NCBI RefSeq assembly: GCF_900156335.1 | Contig: NZ_FTMZ01000020.1 | Location: 1-64,000, forward strand | DNA: 64,000 nucleotides | Direction of reading: 5' to 3' | DNA from: Sphaerotilus natans | GTDB lineage: Bacteria > Pseudomonadota > Gammaproteobacteria > Burkholderiales > Burkholderiaceae_C | Part shown: one piece after another, positions 48,101 through 56,876 of the stretch | Layout: each line of letters opens with the position of its first letter | Position numbering within the stretch: the first letter of the stretch is position 1 | Position numbers and translations under genes: made by a program | The notes under the pieces: model-generated | Told to the model about the DNA's origin: nothing | The model's database searches: none | Seen by the model: the letters and a program-made list of their open reading frames with translations, nothing else

Positions 48101-49777
48101 TCAGACGCGGTTCCAGTCGAAGGCGGCCTTGTCGCCCTTGCCGTAGACCTTCAGCGCGCCCTTTTCGCCCACGGCGTTGGGGCGCTGGAAGATCCAGTTC
48201 TGCCAGGCGGTGAGACGGCCGAAGACGCGGGTGACCATGTTCTCGACGCCGTTGAAGCGCAGGTTGGCCTCCATGCCGGTCAGCGCGTCCGGGCTCATCG
48301 CCACCCGCTCCTCGATGGCGATGCGGGTCTCGTCAGCCCAGTCGATGTCGTCCGGGTTGGAGGTCACCAGGCCGATGGCGAAGGCCGCGTCGGCGTCGAG
48401 CGGCTGGCCGATCGCGGCGCGCGCAGCCGCCATCGGCGCGTCCTCGCCGTAGAAGCGACGCTCCAGGCGGCTCTGGTCGGTGGCCATCGGATAAAGGCCG
48501 AAGTTGACCTCGCCGACGGTGATCTTCGGCGCGGCGGCCTCGTCGTCGGGCAGCGCCAGGTGGTAGCTGCGGTCGCAGGCCAGCGCCAGCTCCAGGAAGG
48601 TGCCGGCGAAGCAGGAACCGGCCTCGATCAGCGCGAACAGGCTGCGCGAGGAGACATCCAGCCGGCTGAGCGTGCGGCGCAGCAGACCGGTCGTCTCGCG
48701 CACGAACCAGTGGTTCTGGTGCGCCAGCAGCGTGGCGTCCATCGCCTGCACCGCCGCCGCGTCGCCCGCGGTCTTCATCAGCCAGGTGCCGATCTCCAGC
48801 TCGTTGGTGCGCATCGACAGGATGGCGTCCTCCAGCTCGCGGGCCAGCACCAGCGGATACCAGGCCGAACCGGCGGCCTCGATGCCGGCGATGTCCGTCG
48901 GCTGCGCGCCGCTCGGGGCCTTCACCGTCCAGGTGGCGACGCGGCGGGCGCGGTCGATCTCGACAGTGACGTGGCTGTAGCGCAGCACGTCGGCCTCGAC
49001 CGTGCGGTCCAGCGGGGTCAGCTCGACGCCGCGGGCATCGGCCGGACGATCGCTCTGCGCGGCGAGCTGCAGCGCGCGCTCCTGCACCCGGGCGGCGAAC
49101 TGCGCCGGCTTGGCGATGTCGTCGACCAGGCGCCAGTCCTTGGCCTTCTGGCCGCGCACGCCCTCGTTGGTGGTGCAGAAGATGTCGGCCAGGTCGTGGC
49201 GCACGCGGCGCTTGTCGGTCACGCGGGTCAGGCCGCCGGTGCCCGGCAGCACGCCCAGCAGCGGCACCTCCGGCAGCGACACCGCCGAGGAGCGGTCGTC
49301 GACCAGGATGATCTCGTCGCAGGCCAGCGCGAGCTCATAGCCGCCGCCGGCGCAGGCACCGTTCACGGCGGCCAGGAACTTCAGGCCCGAATGCTTCGAC
49401 GAGTCCTCGAGACCGTTGCGGGTCTCGTTGGTGAACTTGCAGAAGTTGACCTTCCAGGCGTGGCTGGAGACGCCCAGCATGAAGATGTTGGCGCCCGAGC
49501 AGAACACCTTCTCCTTCGCGCTGGTGACGATCACCGTGCGCACCTCGGGGTGCTCGAAGCGGATGCGCTGCACCGCGTCGTTGAGCTCGATGTCGACGCC
49601 CAGGTCGTAGCTGTTGAGCTTGAGCTTGTAGCCGGGACGCAGGCCAGCGTTCTCGTCGAAGTCGGCCGACAGGGTCGCGACCGCGCCCTCGAACGACAGC
49701 TTCCAGTGACGGTAGCGCGACGGATGGGTCTGGTAGTCGACGGCAGCGGGGGCCGTGGCAACAGCGTTCTGGGTCAT
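48101..49777 (-). CDS. boxC: 2,3-Epoxybenzoyl-CoA dihydrolase BoxC
   Basis: This 558-aa double crotonase-fold enzyme opens 2,3-epoxybenzoyl-CoA to 3,4-dehydroadipyl-CoA semialdehyde and formate. Landmarks are the first crotonase half with VFCSGANIFMLGVSSHAWKVNFCKFTNETRN and GACAGGGYELALACDEI, EVPLLGVLPGTGGLTRV, and the second half with EAGSCFAGTFLELALACDRSY. I chose the ATG at 49777 because AGGAGA precedes it. It is the first gene of boxCBA, with its own promoter and TGCA operator motifs upstream. Confidence 0.96.
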   Translation of the reverse strand: MTQNAVATAPAAVDYQTHPSRYRHWKLSFEGAVATLSADFDENAGLRPGYKLKLNSYDLGVDIELNDAVQRIRFEHPEVRTVIVTSAKEKVFCSGANIFMLGVSSHAWKVNFCKFTNETRNGLEDSSKHSGLKFLAAVNGACAGGGYELALACDEIILVDDRSSAVSLPEVPLLGVLPGTGGLTRVTDKRRVRHDLADIFCTTNEGVRGQKAKDWRLVDDIAKPAQFAARVQERALQLAAQSDRPADARGVELTPLDRTVEADVLRYSHVTVEIDRARRVATWTVKAPSGAQPTDIAGIEAAGSAWYPLVLARELEDAILSMRTNELEIGTWLMKTAGDAAAVQAMDATLLAHQNHWFVRETTGLLRRTLSRLDVSSRSLFALIEAGSCFAGTFLELALACDRSYHLALPDDEAAAPKITVGEVNFGLYPMATDQSRLERRFYGEDAPMAAARAAIGQPLDADAAFAIGLVTSNPDDIDWADETRIAIEERVAMSPDALTGMEANLRFNGVENMVTRVFGRLTAWQNWIFQRPNAVGEKGALKVYGKGDKAAFDWNRV

Positions 49778-49805
49778 CGGAGTCTCCTGGCGGGACGCAC
49801 GATCG

Positions 49806-49873
49806 TGCATTCGGTGATCGGATTAATGCATCATAGTGCGTGTCATCGGGCGACGCAAATGCAATCCGGTGCA
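49806..49873 (-). promoter_or_regulatory. boxCBA promoter with four TGCA boxes
   Basis: On the minus strand -35 TTGCGT (49858-49853) and -10 TATGAT (49835-49830) are separated by 17 bp. TGCA tetranucleotides lie at 49806, 49827, 49860 and 49870, flanking both hexamers. BoxR/BzdR-type repressors are known to bind TGCA-containing operators, so this is the likely benzoyl-CoA-responsive control site. The remaining gap to boxR holds one palindromic repeat. Confidence 0.7.
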
Positions 49874-49947
49874 TGTTCCGGAGATGACGCCAGAAATCAG
49901 GGAAAGTCCGGGGGCGCCAGCGCGATCGCTGACGGCGCTCAGCTCCG

Positions 49948-49973
49948 CGTCACCCCCGCGCAGGCGGGGGCCC
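49948..49973. repeat. Single dispersed palindromic repeat unit after boxR
   Basis: CGTCACCCCCGCGCAGGCGG onwards is one unit of the same repeat family, placed 6 bp beyond the boxR stop. Its core can fold on itself (CCCCCGC/GCGGGGG), so it may terminate boxR transcription. Confidence 0.8.
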
Positions 49974-49978
49974 GCCTG

Positions 49979-50926
49979 TCACGCCACAGGCTGATCCAGC
50001 ACCTGCATCACCCGCGCCTGCAGCAGCGCGAAGGTCGCTGCCAGGTCCTGGGCGCTGGTGTCGAGCGTGAGGTCGGCCTTCTCGTAGAAGGCGGAGCGGC
50101 CGGCGAGGATGCGGCGCAGGTCGTCCATCGCCTCGCGGCTGGCCGCCATCGGGCGCAGGTCACCCTGGGCGGCGACCCGGCTCATGTGGTCCTCGGGCGT
50201 GGCCTGCAGCCACACGGTGGTGCAGTGGTTCAGCAGCAGGTTGAAGTTGGCCGCGTCCGACACCAGCCCGCCCGGCGTGGCGATGACCGCCTCCGGATAG
50301 ATCTGGATCGCCTCCTCCAGCGCGCGCCGCTCGTAGCGGCGGTAGGCGTTGGTGCCGTAGAGGTTGTGGATCTCGCTGATGCTGCAGCCGGCGAAGGCCT
50401 CGATCTGGCGGCTGAGCTCGATGAAGGGATAGCCGAGGTCGTCGGCCAGCATCTGCCCAAGCGTGGACTTGCCCGCGCCGCGCAGGCCGATCAGCGCGAT
50501 GCAGCGGCTGCGCTGCGCAGGCGCCGCCGCGGCGCCGTCGAACAGCCGCACCAGCGCCTCGCGCGCGCGGCGCAGGTCGGCCTCGCTGCGGTGCTCGAGC
50601 AGCTCGCGCAGCATCAGCCATTCCGGCGAGGCGGTGGTCATGTCGCCGATCAGCTCGGCCAGCGAGCACTGCAAGGCGCCCGCCACCTGCTGCAGCACCA
50701 GGATCGAGGCGTTGCCGATGCCGTACTCGAGGTTGGCCAGATGGCGCTCGGACACCTCCGACATCTGCGCCACCGCCTTGCGCGTCAGACCGCGCCGGGC
50801 GCGCAGCTCTCGCACCCGCTCGCCCAGCGCGACCAGGAAGGGGTTCTTGGCCTCGCCAGCCTCGTTGGCGGCAAGGGCGGGGCCGGCATCGGAGCGGCCG
50901 GAGTCGGGGCTGCGGGAGGTCTGCAT
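49979..50926 (-). CDS. boxR: Box pathway regulator BoxR (HTH plus shikimate-kinase-like domain)
   Basis: This 315-aa BzdR/BoxR-type repressor has an XRE helix-turn-helix (about residues 35-92, LRARRGLTRKAVAQMSEVSERHLANLEYG), a linker, then a shikimate-kinase-like domain with P-loop GLRGAGKST (residues 147-155) and ATPGGLVSD. The family binds benzoyl-CoA through the kinase-like domain. I chose the ATG at 50926; an ATG at 50947 adds seven residues and is possible. It is divergent from the boxD/ligase/ABC operon with an inverted TGCACTAT operator between. Confidence 0.94.
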   Translation of the reverse strand: MQTSRSPDSGRSDAGPALAANEAGEAKNPFLVALGERVRELRARRGLTRKAVAQMSEVSERHLANLEYGIGNASILVLQQVAGALQCSLAELIGDMTTASPEWLMLRELLEHRSEADLRRAREALVRLFDGAAAAPAQRSRCIALIGLRGAGKSTLGQMLADDLGYPFIELSRQIEAFAGCSISEIHNLYGTNAYRRYERRALEEAIQIYPEAVIATPGGLVSDAANFNLLLNHCTTVWLQATPEDHMSRVAAQGDLRPMAASREAMDDLRRILAGRSAFYEKADLTLDTSAQDLAATFALLQARVMQVLDQPVA

Positions 50927-50949
50927 CGCGCCTAGGGGAAACACCATGT

Positions 50950-51016
50950 ATGCACTATATTGCTTGACACGGATCAGGGTGATAACTATCGTTTTCCAGA
51001 ACGCACAATAGTGCAT
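50950..51016. promoter_or_regulatory. Divergent boxR / catabolic-operon control region with 9-bp inverted operators
   Basis: ATGCACTAT (50950-50958) and its complement ATAGTGCAT (51008-51016) form exact inverted arms 58 bp apart centre to centre. A plus-strand -35 TTGACA lies at 50964-50969 and a weak -10 near 50987. For boxR a -35 TTATCA and -10 CAATAT, 17 bp apart, overlap the left arm. DNA looping by BoxR is conceivable. Confidence 0.72.
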
Positions 51017-51039
51017 CCCACTGAAGCCGCCAATCCATC

Positions 51040-51507
51040 ATGTCACAAGCCTCCTTCCGGGCCGCCTTGAGCGAACTGGCTGCCGAGCTGGCCGGCCGGC
51101 CGCTCGACGACACGCTCGATGCCTGGCTGAACCTGCACCATGGTGCAGATTCCCCCACCTTCTCCCGCCTGGCCGAGGCCATCCGCACCGGCGTGGCCGA
51201 GGGCTGGCTGTGCCCGCGCGAGGGCGGCGGCATCCGCTACGGCCGTATCTTCAAGGCGGCCGACGACCTGGCCGGCTGCTCGGTCGACGTGGTGGACATG
51301 AGCGACATCGTCGGCCCGCACCACCGCCATCCGCACGGCGAGATCGACCTGATCGTGCCGGTCGACGCCGGTGCCACCTTCGACGGCCGCGGCGCGGGCT
51401 GGTGCGTCTACGGGCCCGGCTCGGCGCACCGTCCCACCGTCGCGGGCGGGCGCGCCTTCGTGCTCTACCTGCTGCCGCAAGGCGCGATCGAATTCACCGG
51501 CGCCTGA
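51040..51507 (+). CDS. DUF4863 family protein of the box operon
   Basis: This 155-aa cupin-like small protein has FKAADDLAGCSVDVVDMSDIVGPHHRHPHGEIDLIVPVD with a His-rich metal-like site and WCVYGPGSAHRPTVAGGRAFVLYLLP. DUF4863 includes 4-hydroxylaminobenzoate lyases, but its role next to box genes is not established. It is the first gene after the BoxR-controlled divergent promoter and lies 11 bp before boxD, so it belongs to the benzoate operon. Confidence 0.82.
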   Translation: MSQASFRAALSELAAELAGRPLDDTLDAWLNLHHGADSPTFSRLAEAIRTGVAEGWLCPREGGGIRYGRIFKAADDLAGCSVDVVDMSDIVGPHHRHPHGEIDLIVPVDAGATFDGRGAGWCVYGPGSAHRPTVAGGRAFVLYLLPQGAIEFTGA

Positions 51508-51518
51508 GCCGCACCGCC

Positions 51519-53087
51519 ATGACCGAACTGCTCCTGAACCACCTCGGCGGCCAGTGGATCGCCGGCACCGGCGCCGGCACGACGCTGCACGACCCGGTGC
51601 TGGGCGACGCGCTGGTGCGCGTGGACTCGACCGGCCTGAACCTGCCCGCCCACTTCGAGCGGGTGCGCGCCCAGGGCGGCGCGGCGCTGCGGGCCATGAG
51701 CTACCGCGAGCGCGCCGGCCTGCTCAAGGCCATCGTCGCGGTGCTTCAGGCGAACCGCGACGCCTACGACGCCATCTCGACCGCCAATTCGGGCACGGTG
51801 AAGAACGACTCCGCGGTGGACATCGACGGCGCGATCTACACCGTCGGCGTCTACGCCAAGCTCGGCGAGACGCTGGGCGACGCCCGCGTGCTGGCCGACG
51901 GCGACATCGCACCGCTGGCCAAGGGCGGCGCCTTCGGCAGCCGCCATGTGCAGGTGCCCACCCGCGGGCTGGCGCTGTGCATCAACGCCTTCAACTTCCC
52001 CAGCTGGGGCCTGTGGGAGAAGGCCGCGCCCGCGCTGCTCTCGGGCGTGCCGGTGGTGGTCAAGCCCGCCACCGCGACCGCCTGGCTGACGCAGCGCATG
52101 GTGCAGGACGTGATCGAGGCCGGCGTGCTGCCCGCCGGCGCGCTCAACGTGGTCTGCGGCAGCTCGGCCGGGCTGCTCGATGCGCTGCAGCCCTTCGACC
52201 TGCTGAGCTTCACCGGCTCGGCCGACACCGCCGCGCTGCTGCGCCGCCATCCCGCGGTGGCCGAGCGCTCGGTGCGGGTCAACATCGAGGCCGACAGCGT
52301 CAACTCAGGCCTCTTGATGCCGGGCGCCACGCCGGGCAGCGCCAGCTTCGAGCTGCTGGTCAAGGAGGTCGCCCGCGAGATGACGCAGAAGTCGGGCCAG
52401 AAATGCACCGCGATCCGCCGCGTGCTGGTGCCCGAGGCGCTCTACGGCGCGGCGGCCGAGGCGATCGGCGCGCGGCTGGCCAAGGTCACCGTGGGCAACC
52501 CGCGCAACGCCTCGGTGCGCATGGGCGCGCTGGTGAGCCGCGCGCAGTTCGAGGCGGTGCAGGCCGGCATCGCGCAGCTCCAGAGCGTGGCCGAGACGCT
52601 GCACGACGGTCGCGGTGCGGCGCTCATCGACGCCGATCCGGCCGTGGCCGCCTGCGTCGCACCGGTGCTGCTGGGCACGCGTGACCCGGACGCGCACGGC
52701 CTGCTGCACGTCACCGAGGTCTTCGGCCCGGTGGCGACGCTGATGCCCTACCGCGATCTGGACCACGCGCGAGCGCTGGTCGCCCGCGGCGAAGGCTCGC
52801 TGGCGTGCTCGCTCTACGGCGAGGACGACGACACGGCGGCCGACGCGCTGGCCGCCACCGCGCTCGACCTGGCGGCGCTGCACGGCCGCGTGCATGTGGT
52901 GACGCCGGCGGTGGCCGCGCTGCACACCGGCCACGGCAACGTCATGCCGCAGTCGCTGCACGGCGGCCCGGGCCGCGCCGGCGGCGGCGAGGAACTCGGC
53001 GGGCTGCGCGCGCTGAACTTCCATCACCGGCGCGCGGCGGTGCAGGCCGCGCCGGCCGTGCTGTCGCGCCTGACGCCGGCCGCCTGA
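51519..53087 (+). CDS. boxD: 3,4-Dehydroadipyl-CoA semialdehyde dehydrogenase BoxD
   Basis: This 522-aa aldehyde dehydrogenase has substrate/cofactor regions INAFNFPSWGLWEKAAPALLSGVPVVVKPA, FTGSADTAALLRRHP, a candidate Glu257 in VNIEADSVNSG and the nucleophile Cys296 in SGQKCTAIRR, plus TEVFGPVATLMPY. The paaZ-like ADSVNS/QKCTAIRR pattern and its place between DUF4863 and the benzoate ligase support BoxD. It produces 3,4-dehydroadipyl-CoA for the hydratase/thiolase operon at 40316-45135. Confidence 0.93.
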   Translation: MTELLLNHLGGQWIAGTGAGTTLHDPVLGDALVRVDSTGLNLPAHFERVRAQGGAALRAMSYRERAGLLKAIVAVLQANRDAYDAISTANSGTVKNDSAVDIDGAIYTVGVYAKLGETLGDARVLADGDIAPLAKGGAFGSRHVQVPTRGLALCINAFNFPSWGLWEKAAPALLSGVPVVVKPATATAWLTQRMVQDVIEAGVLPAGALNVVCGSSAGLLDALQPFDLLSFTGSADTAALLRRHPAVAERSVRVNIEADSVNSGLLMPGATPGSASFELLVKEVAREMTQKSGQKCTAIRRVLVPEALYGAAAEAIGARLAKVTVGNPRNASVRMGALVSRAQFEAVQAGIAQLQSVAETLHDGRGAALIDADPAVAACVAPVLLGTRDPDAHGLLHVTEVFGPVATLMPYRDLDHARALVARGEGSLACSLYGEDDDTAADALAATALDLAALHGRVHVVTPAVAALHTGHGNVMPQSLHGGPGRAGGGEELGGLRALNFHHRRAAVQAAPAVLSRLTPAA

Positions 53088-53117
53088 GCCGCCCCGAGAA
53101 GATCCAGGAGACACGCC

Positions 53118-54731
53118 ATGAGCGACACCCCCGACACCACGCCGCAGGACCTCGACGTTCCCACGCCGGGCGCGGACTTCAACTTCGCGCAGCACCTGCT
53201 CGCGCTCAACGTCGGCCGGCCGGACAAGGCGGCCTTCATCGACGACCTGGGTACGCTCACCTTCCGCGCGCTCGACGAGCGGGTGCGCCGCCTGGCCGCC
53301 GGCCTGCGCGGGCTGGGCATCAAGCGGGAAGAACGCGTGCTGCTGCTGATGCAGGACGTCAACGACTGGCCGGTGAGCTTCCTGGGTGCGATGCACGCCG
53401 GCATCGTGCCGGTGGCGGTCAACACGCTGCTGACCGCCGACGACTACGCCTACATGCTGGAGCACTCGCGGGCGCAGGCGGTGCTGGTGTCGGGCGCGCT
53501 GCTGCCCACGCTCAACGCCGCGCTGGTGAAGTCCGACCACGAGGTGGGCAAGGTGATCGTGTCGCGGCCGGTGGCGCCGCTGCATCCGTCCGAGGTCGAG
53601 CTCGAGGCCTTCCTGGCCGCGCACGCGCCGGCGCAGAAGGCTGCAGCCACCGGACCGGACGCGCCCGGCTTCTGGCTCTATTCCTCCGGCTCGACCGGCC
53701 GGCCCAAGGGCACGGTGCATTCGCACGGCAACCCCTACTGGACCGCCGAGCTCTACGGCCGCGCAGTGCTGGGCCTGCGCGAGGACGATGTGTGCTTCTC
53801 CGCCGCCAAGCTCTTCTTCGCCTACGGGCTGGGCAACGGCCTGAGCTTCCCGCTCAGCGTGGGCGCGACGACGATCCTGATGGCCGAGCGGCCGACGCCC
53901 GAGGCGGTGTTCCACCGCTGGCTCGGCGGCGTGGGCGAGACCCGACCGACCGTGTTCTTCGGCGCGCCCACCGGCTACGCCGGCATGCTGGCGCACCCGA
54001 AGCTGCCGGCGCGCGAGGCGGTGGCGCTGCGCCTGGCCTCGTCGGCGGGCGAGGCGCTGCCGGCCGAGCTGGGCGAGCGCTTCAGGGCGCGCTTCGGCGT
54101 CGACATCGTCGACGGCATCGGCTCGACCGAGATGCTGCACATCTTCCTGAGCAACCGCCCCGGCGACGTGCGCTACGGCACCACCGGCCGGCCGGTGCCG
54201 GGCTACCGGGTCGAGCTGCGCGGCGACGACGGCCGCGCGGTGCCCGAGGGCGAGCCAGGCGACCTCTACATCCAGGGCCCGAGCGCCGCGATGATGTACT
54301 GGGGCAACCGCGAGAAGACCCGCGAGACCTTCCAGGGCGGCTGGACCAAGAGCGGCGACAAGTACGTCCGCAACCCGGACGGCACCTACACCTACGGCGG
54401 CCGCTCCGACGACATGCTCAAGGTCAGCGGCATCTACGTCAGCCCCTTCGAGGTCGAGGCGACGCTGGTGCAGCACCCGGCGGTGCTGGAGGCGGCGGTC
54501 ATCGGCGTGGAGGACGCCGAGGGCCTGACCAAGACCAAGGCCTTCGTGATCCTGAAGGAGCCCGGCGGCGCCACCGAGGCCGAGCTGAAGGCCTTCGTCA
54601 AGGACCGGCTCGCGCCCTACAAGTACCCGCGCCAGATCGAGTTCGTCGACGAGCTGCCCAAGACCGCCACCGGCAAGATCCAGCGCTTCCGGCTGCGCGA
54701 GCGCGAGCGGGCGCAGGCCCAAACCGCCTGA
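53118..54731 (+). CDS. bclA: Benzoate-CoA ligase
   Basis: This 537-aa acyl-adenylate-forming enzyme activates benzoate with CoA and ATP. It has the P-loop YSSGSTGRPKG (residues 188-198), AAKLFFAYGLGNGLSFPL typical of aryl-CoA ligases, GIGSTEMLHIFLSN, the YGGRSDDMLKVSG hinge and PKTATGKIQR with the catalytic Lys near the C terminus. An AGGAGA site precedes the ATG. It follows boxD by 30 bp and is transcribed with it. Confidence 0.95.
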   Translation: MSDTPDTTPQDLDVPTPGADFNFAQHLLALNVGRPDKAAFIDDLGTLTFRALDERVRRLAAGLRGLGIKREERVLLLMQDVNDWPVSFLGAMHAGIVPVAVNTLLTADDYAYMLEHSRAQAVLVSGALLPTLNAALVKSDHEVGKVIVSRPVAPLHPSEVELEAFLAAHAPAQKAAATGPDAPGFWLYSSGSTGRPKGTVHSHGNPYWTAELYGRAVLGLREDDVCFSAAKLFFAYGLGNGLSFPLSVGATTILMAERPTPEAVFHRWLGGVGETRPTVFFGAPTGYAGMLAHPKLPAREAVALRLASSAGEALPAELGERFRARFGVDIVDGIGSTEMLHIFLSNRPGDVRYGTTGRPVPGYRVELRGDDGRAVPEGEPGDLYIQGPSAAMMYWGNREKTRETFQGGWTKSGDKYVRNPDGTYTYGGRSDDMLKVSGIYVSPFEVEATLVQHPAVLEAAVIGVEDAEGLTKTKAFVILKEPGGATEAELKAFVKDRLAPYKYPRQIEFVDELPKTATGKIQRFRLRERERAQAQTA

Positions 54732-54747
54732 GACCGGACGCCCCGCC

Positions 54748-55569
54748 ATGGACGCCACCGGATTCGTCACGCTCACGCCGGCCGGCCGGCCGGTGCAGAT
54801 CGAGTGGGCGCGCATCGACGCGCCGGCCGGGGCGCCGGCCCGCGCGCCGCTGGTCTTCCTGCACGAGGGCCTGGGCTCGCTGTCGCTGTGGCGGGACTTT
54901 CCCGCGCGGCTGTGCGCCGCGCTGGGCCGCGCCGGCTGGGTGTACTCGCGCCCGGGCTACGGCCGCTCGACGCCGCGCCCGCCCGACAAGCGCTGGTCGC
55001 CCGACTTCATGCACCGCCAGGCGCGCGAGCTGCTGCCGGCGCTGCTCGACGCGCTGGGCGTGGCCGGGCCCTGCGTGCTGTTCGGCCACAGCGACGGCGG
55101 CTCGATCGCGCTGCTGCATGCAGCCGCGTACCCCGAGCGGGTCGCCGCGCTGGTGGTGGCCGCGCCGCACCTCTTCGTCGAGGACCTGACGGTCGAGAGC
55201 ATCCGCCAGGCGCGCGTCGCCTACACGACCACCGACCTGCGCGCGCGGCTGGCGCGCCACCACGCCGACCCCGACTCGGCCTTCTTCGGCTGGAACGACA
55301 TCTGGCTCGACCCGGCCTTCCGCGACTGGAACCTCGAGACCGAGGTCGCCCGCATCACCGGCCCGGTGCTGGCGGTGCAGGGCGAGGACGACGAGTACGG
55401 AACGATGGCCCAGATCGAGCGCATCGCCGCGCTGCGCCCGCAGCAGCCCACCGAGCTGCTGAAGCTGGCCGCCTGCGGCCACAGCCCGCACCGCGACCAG
55501 CCGCAGGCCCTGATCGAGGCCACCCGCGCGTTCCTGCAGCGTCACGACGACCGACGCCCCGAAGACTGA
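54748..55569 (+). CDS. Alpha/beta-hydrolase of the box operon
   Basis: This 273-aa hydrolase has nucleophile elbow FGHSDGGS (Ser115), an Asp in GEDDEYG and a His in ACGHSPHRDQP. FLHEGLGSLSLWRDFP carries the oxyanion region. Such hydrolases often accompany box clusters and could act on lactones or on stalled CoA thioesters; no substrate can be assigned. It lies 16 bp after the benzoate ligase. Confidence 0.88.
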   Translation: MDATGFVTLTPAGRPVQIEWARIDAPAGAPARAPLVFLHEGLGSLSLWRDFPARLCAALGRAGWVYSRPGYGRSTPRPPDKRWSPDFMHRQARELLPALLDALGVAGPCVLFGHSDGGSIALLHAAAYPERVAALVVAAPHLFVEDLTVESIRQARVAYTTTDLRARLARHHADPDSAFFGWNDIWLDPAFRDWNLETEVARITGPVLAVQGEDDEYGTMAQIERIAALRPQQPTELLKLAACGHSPHRDQPQALIEATRAFLQRHDDRRPED

Positions 55570-55594
55570 CCCGACGACAACGAGGAGACACGCC

Positions 55595-56767
55595 ATGCGC
55601 ATCCGCCCTTCCCTCCTGGCCCGCACCCTGCTCGGCAGCGCGCTGCTGGCGGCCGCCGCCGCTCCAGCCAGCGCGCAGGACAAGATCAAGGTCGGCTTCA
55701 TGCTGCCCTACACCGGCACCTTCGCGGCGCTGGGCACCGCCATCGAGAACGGCTTTCGCCAGTACATCGACGAGCAGGGCGGCAAGCTCGCCGGCAAGAC
55801 CGTCGAGTTCGTGAAGGTCGATGACGAGTCCGATCCGGCCAAGGCCTCGGACAACGCCAACAAGCTGGTCAAGCGCGACAACGTCGACGTGATGATCGGC
55901 ACCGTCCACTCGGGCGTGGCGATGGCGATGGCCAAGGTCGCCAAGGACAACAACACGCTGCTGATCGTGCCCAACGCCGGCGCGGACGCGATCACCGGCC
56001 CGCTGTGCGCGCCCAACATCTTCCGCTCCTCGTTCTCGAACTGGCAGCCCGGCTTCGCGATGGGCAAGGTCGCCGCCGACCGGAAGATCAAGACCGCGGT
56101 GACGCTGACCTGGAAGTACGCGGCCGGCGACGAATCGGTGCGCGGCTTCAAGGAAGGCTTCGAGACCGGCGGCGGCAAGGTGGTCAAGGAGCTGAACCTG
56201 CCCTTCCCGAATGTCGAGTTCCAGGCGCTGCTGACCGAGGTGGCCGCGCTCAAGCCCGATGCCGTCTATGTGTTCTTCGCCGGCGGTGGCGCGGTGAAGT
56301 TCGTCAAGGACTGGGCGGCGGCCGGGCTGGGCAGCAGCGTCAAGCTGATCGGCGCGGGCTTCCTGACCGACGGCACGCTGGAAGCGCAGGGCGCAGCCGC
56401 GCAGGGCCTGCTGACGACGCTGCACTACGCCGACGACCTGACGAACCCGAAGGACAAGGCCTTCCGGCTGCAGTACGCCAAGGCCTACAAGCTGCAGCCC
56501 GATGTCTACGCGGTGCAGGGCTACGACGCGGCGCAGATGCTGGCGGCCGGCGTCAACGCGGTCAAGGGCGACATGAAGCAGCGCGACGCGCTGGTCAAGG
56601 CCATCGAGAGCGCGAAGATCGACAGCCCGCGCGGCGCCTTCACGCTCAGCCGGGCGCACAACCCGGTGCAGGACATCTACCTGCGCGAGGTCAGCGGCAA
56701 GGTGAACAAGAACGTGGGCATCGCGGTGAAGGGTCTGGCGGACCCGGCGCGCGGCTGCCGGCTCTGA
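55595..56767 (+). CDS. ABC transporter periplasmic receptor (aromatic/branched-chain type)
   Basis: This 390-aa type I periplasmic binding protein has a signal peptide (LLGSALLAAAAAPASAQ, cleaved after about residue 27). The domain shows VGFMLPYTGTFAALGTAIENGFRQYIDEQGGKLAGKTVEFVKVDDESDPAKAS and GTVHSGVAMAMAKVAKDNN. Within a benzoate operon it most likely binds benzoate or a related aromatic acid. It precedes the permease genes, with a repeat hairpin (56788-56857) in the gap that could raise receptor mRNA above permease mRNA. Confidence 0.9.
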   Translation: MRIRPSLLARTLLGSALLAAAAAPASAQDKIKVGFMLPYTGTFAALGTAIENGFRQYIDEQGGKLAGKTVEFVKVDDESDPAKASDNANKLVKRDNVDVMIGTVHSGVAMAMAKVAKDNNTLLIVPNAGADAITGPLCAPNIFRSSFSNWQPGFAMGKVAADRKIKTAVTLTWKYAAGDESVRGFKEGFETGGGKVVKELNLPFPNVEFQALLTEVAALKPDAVYVFFAGGGAVKFVKDWAAAGLGSSVKLIGAGFLTDGTLEAQGAAAQGLLTTLHYADDLTNPKDKAFRLQYAKAYKLQPDVYAVQGYDAAQMLAAGVNAVKGDMKQRDALVKAIESAKIDSPRGAFTLSRAHNPVQDIYLREVSGKVNKNVGIAVKGLADPARGCRL

Positions 56768-56787
56768 GTCCTTGTCCGGTCCTCGTC

Positions 56788-56857
56788 GTGGATCCCCGCC
56801 TGCGCGGGGATGACGGAGAAGGACTGGGCGTCATCCCCGCGCAGGCGGGGACCCATG
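56788..56857. repeat. Inverted pair of dispersed palindromic repeats (5)
   Basis: Units GTGGATCCCCGCCTGCGCGG... (56788-56815) and CGTCATCCCCGCGCAGGCGG... (56829-56857) pair with each other between the receptor stop (56767) and livH. This hairpin position is typical of RNA elements that stabilise the receptor message. Confidence 0.85.
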
Positions 56858-56876
56858 CACCGCACGCACGTCCCCC

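Noticed and set aside
52305-54815. 836-codon minus-strand frame opposite boxD and the benzoate ligase
   Set aside because: No recognisable motif, low-complexity composition, and both sense genes are complete.
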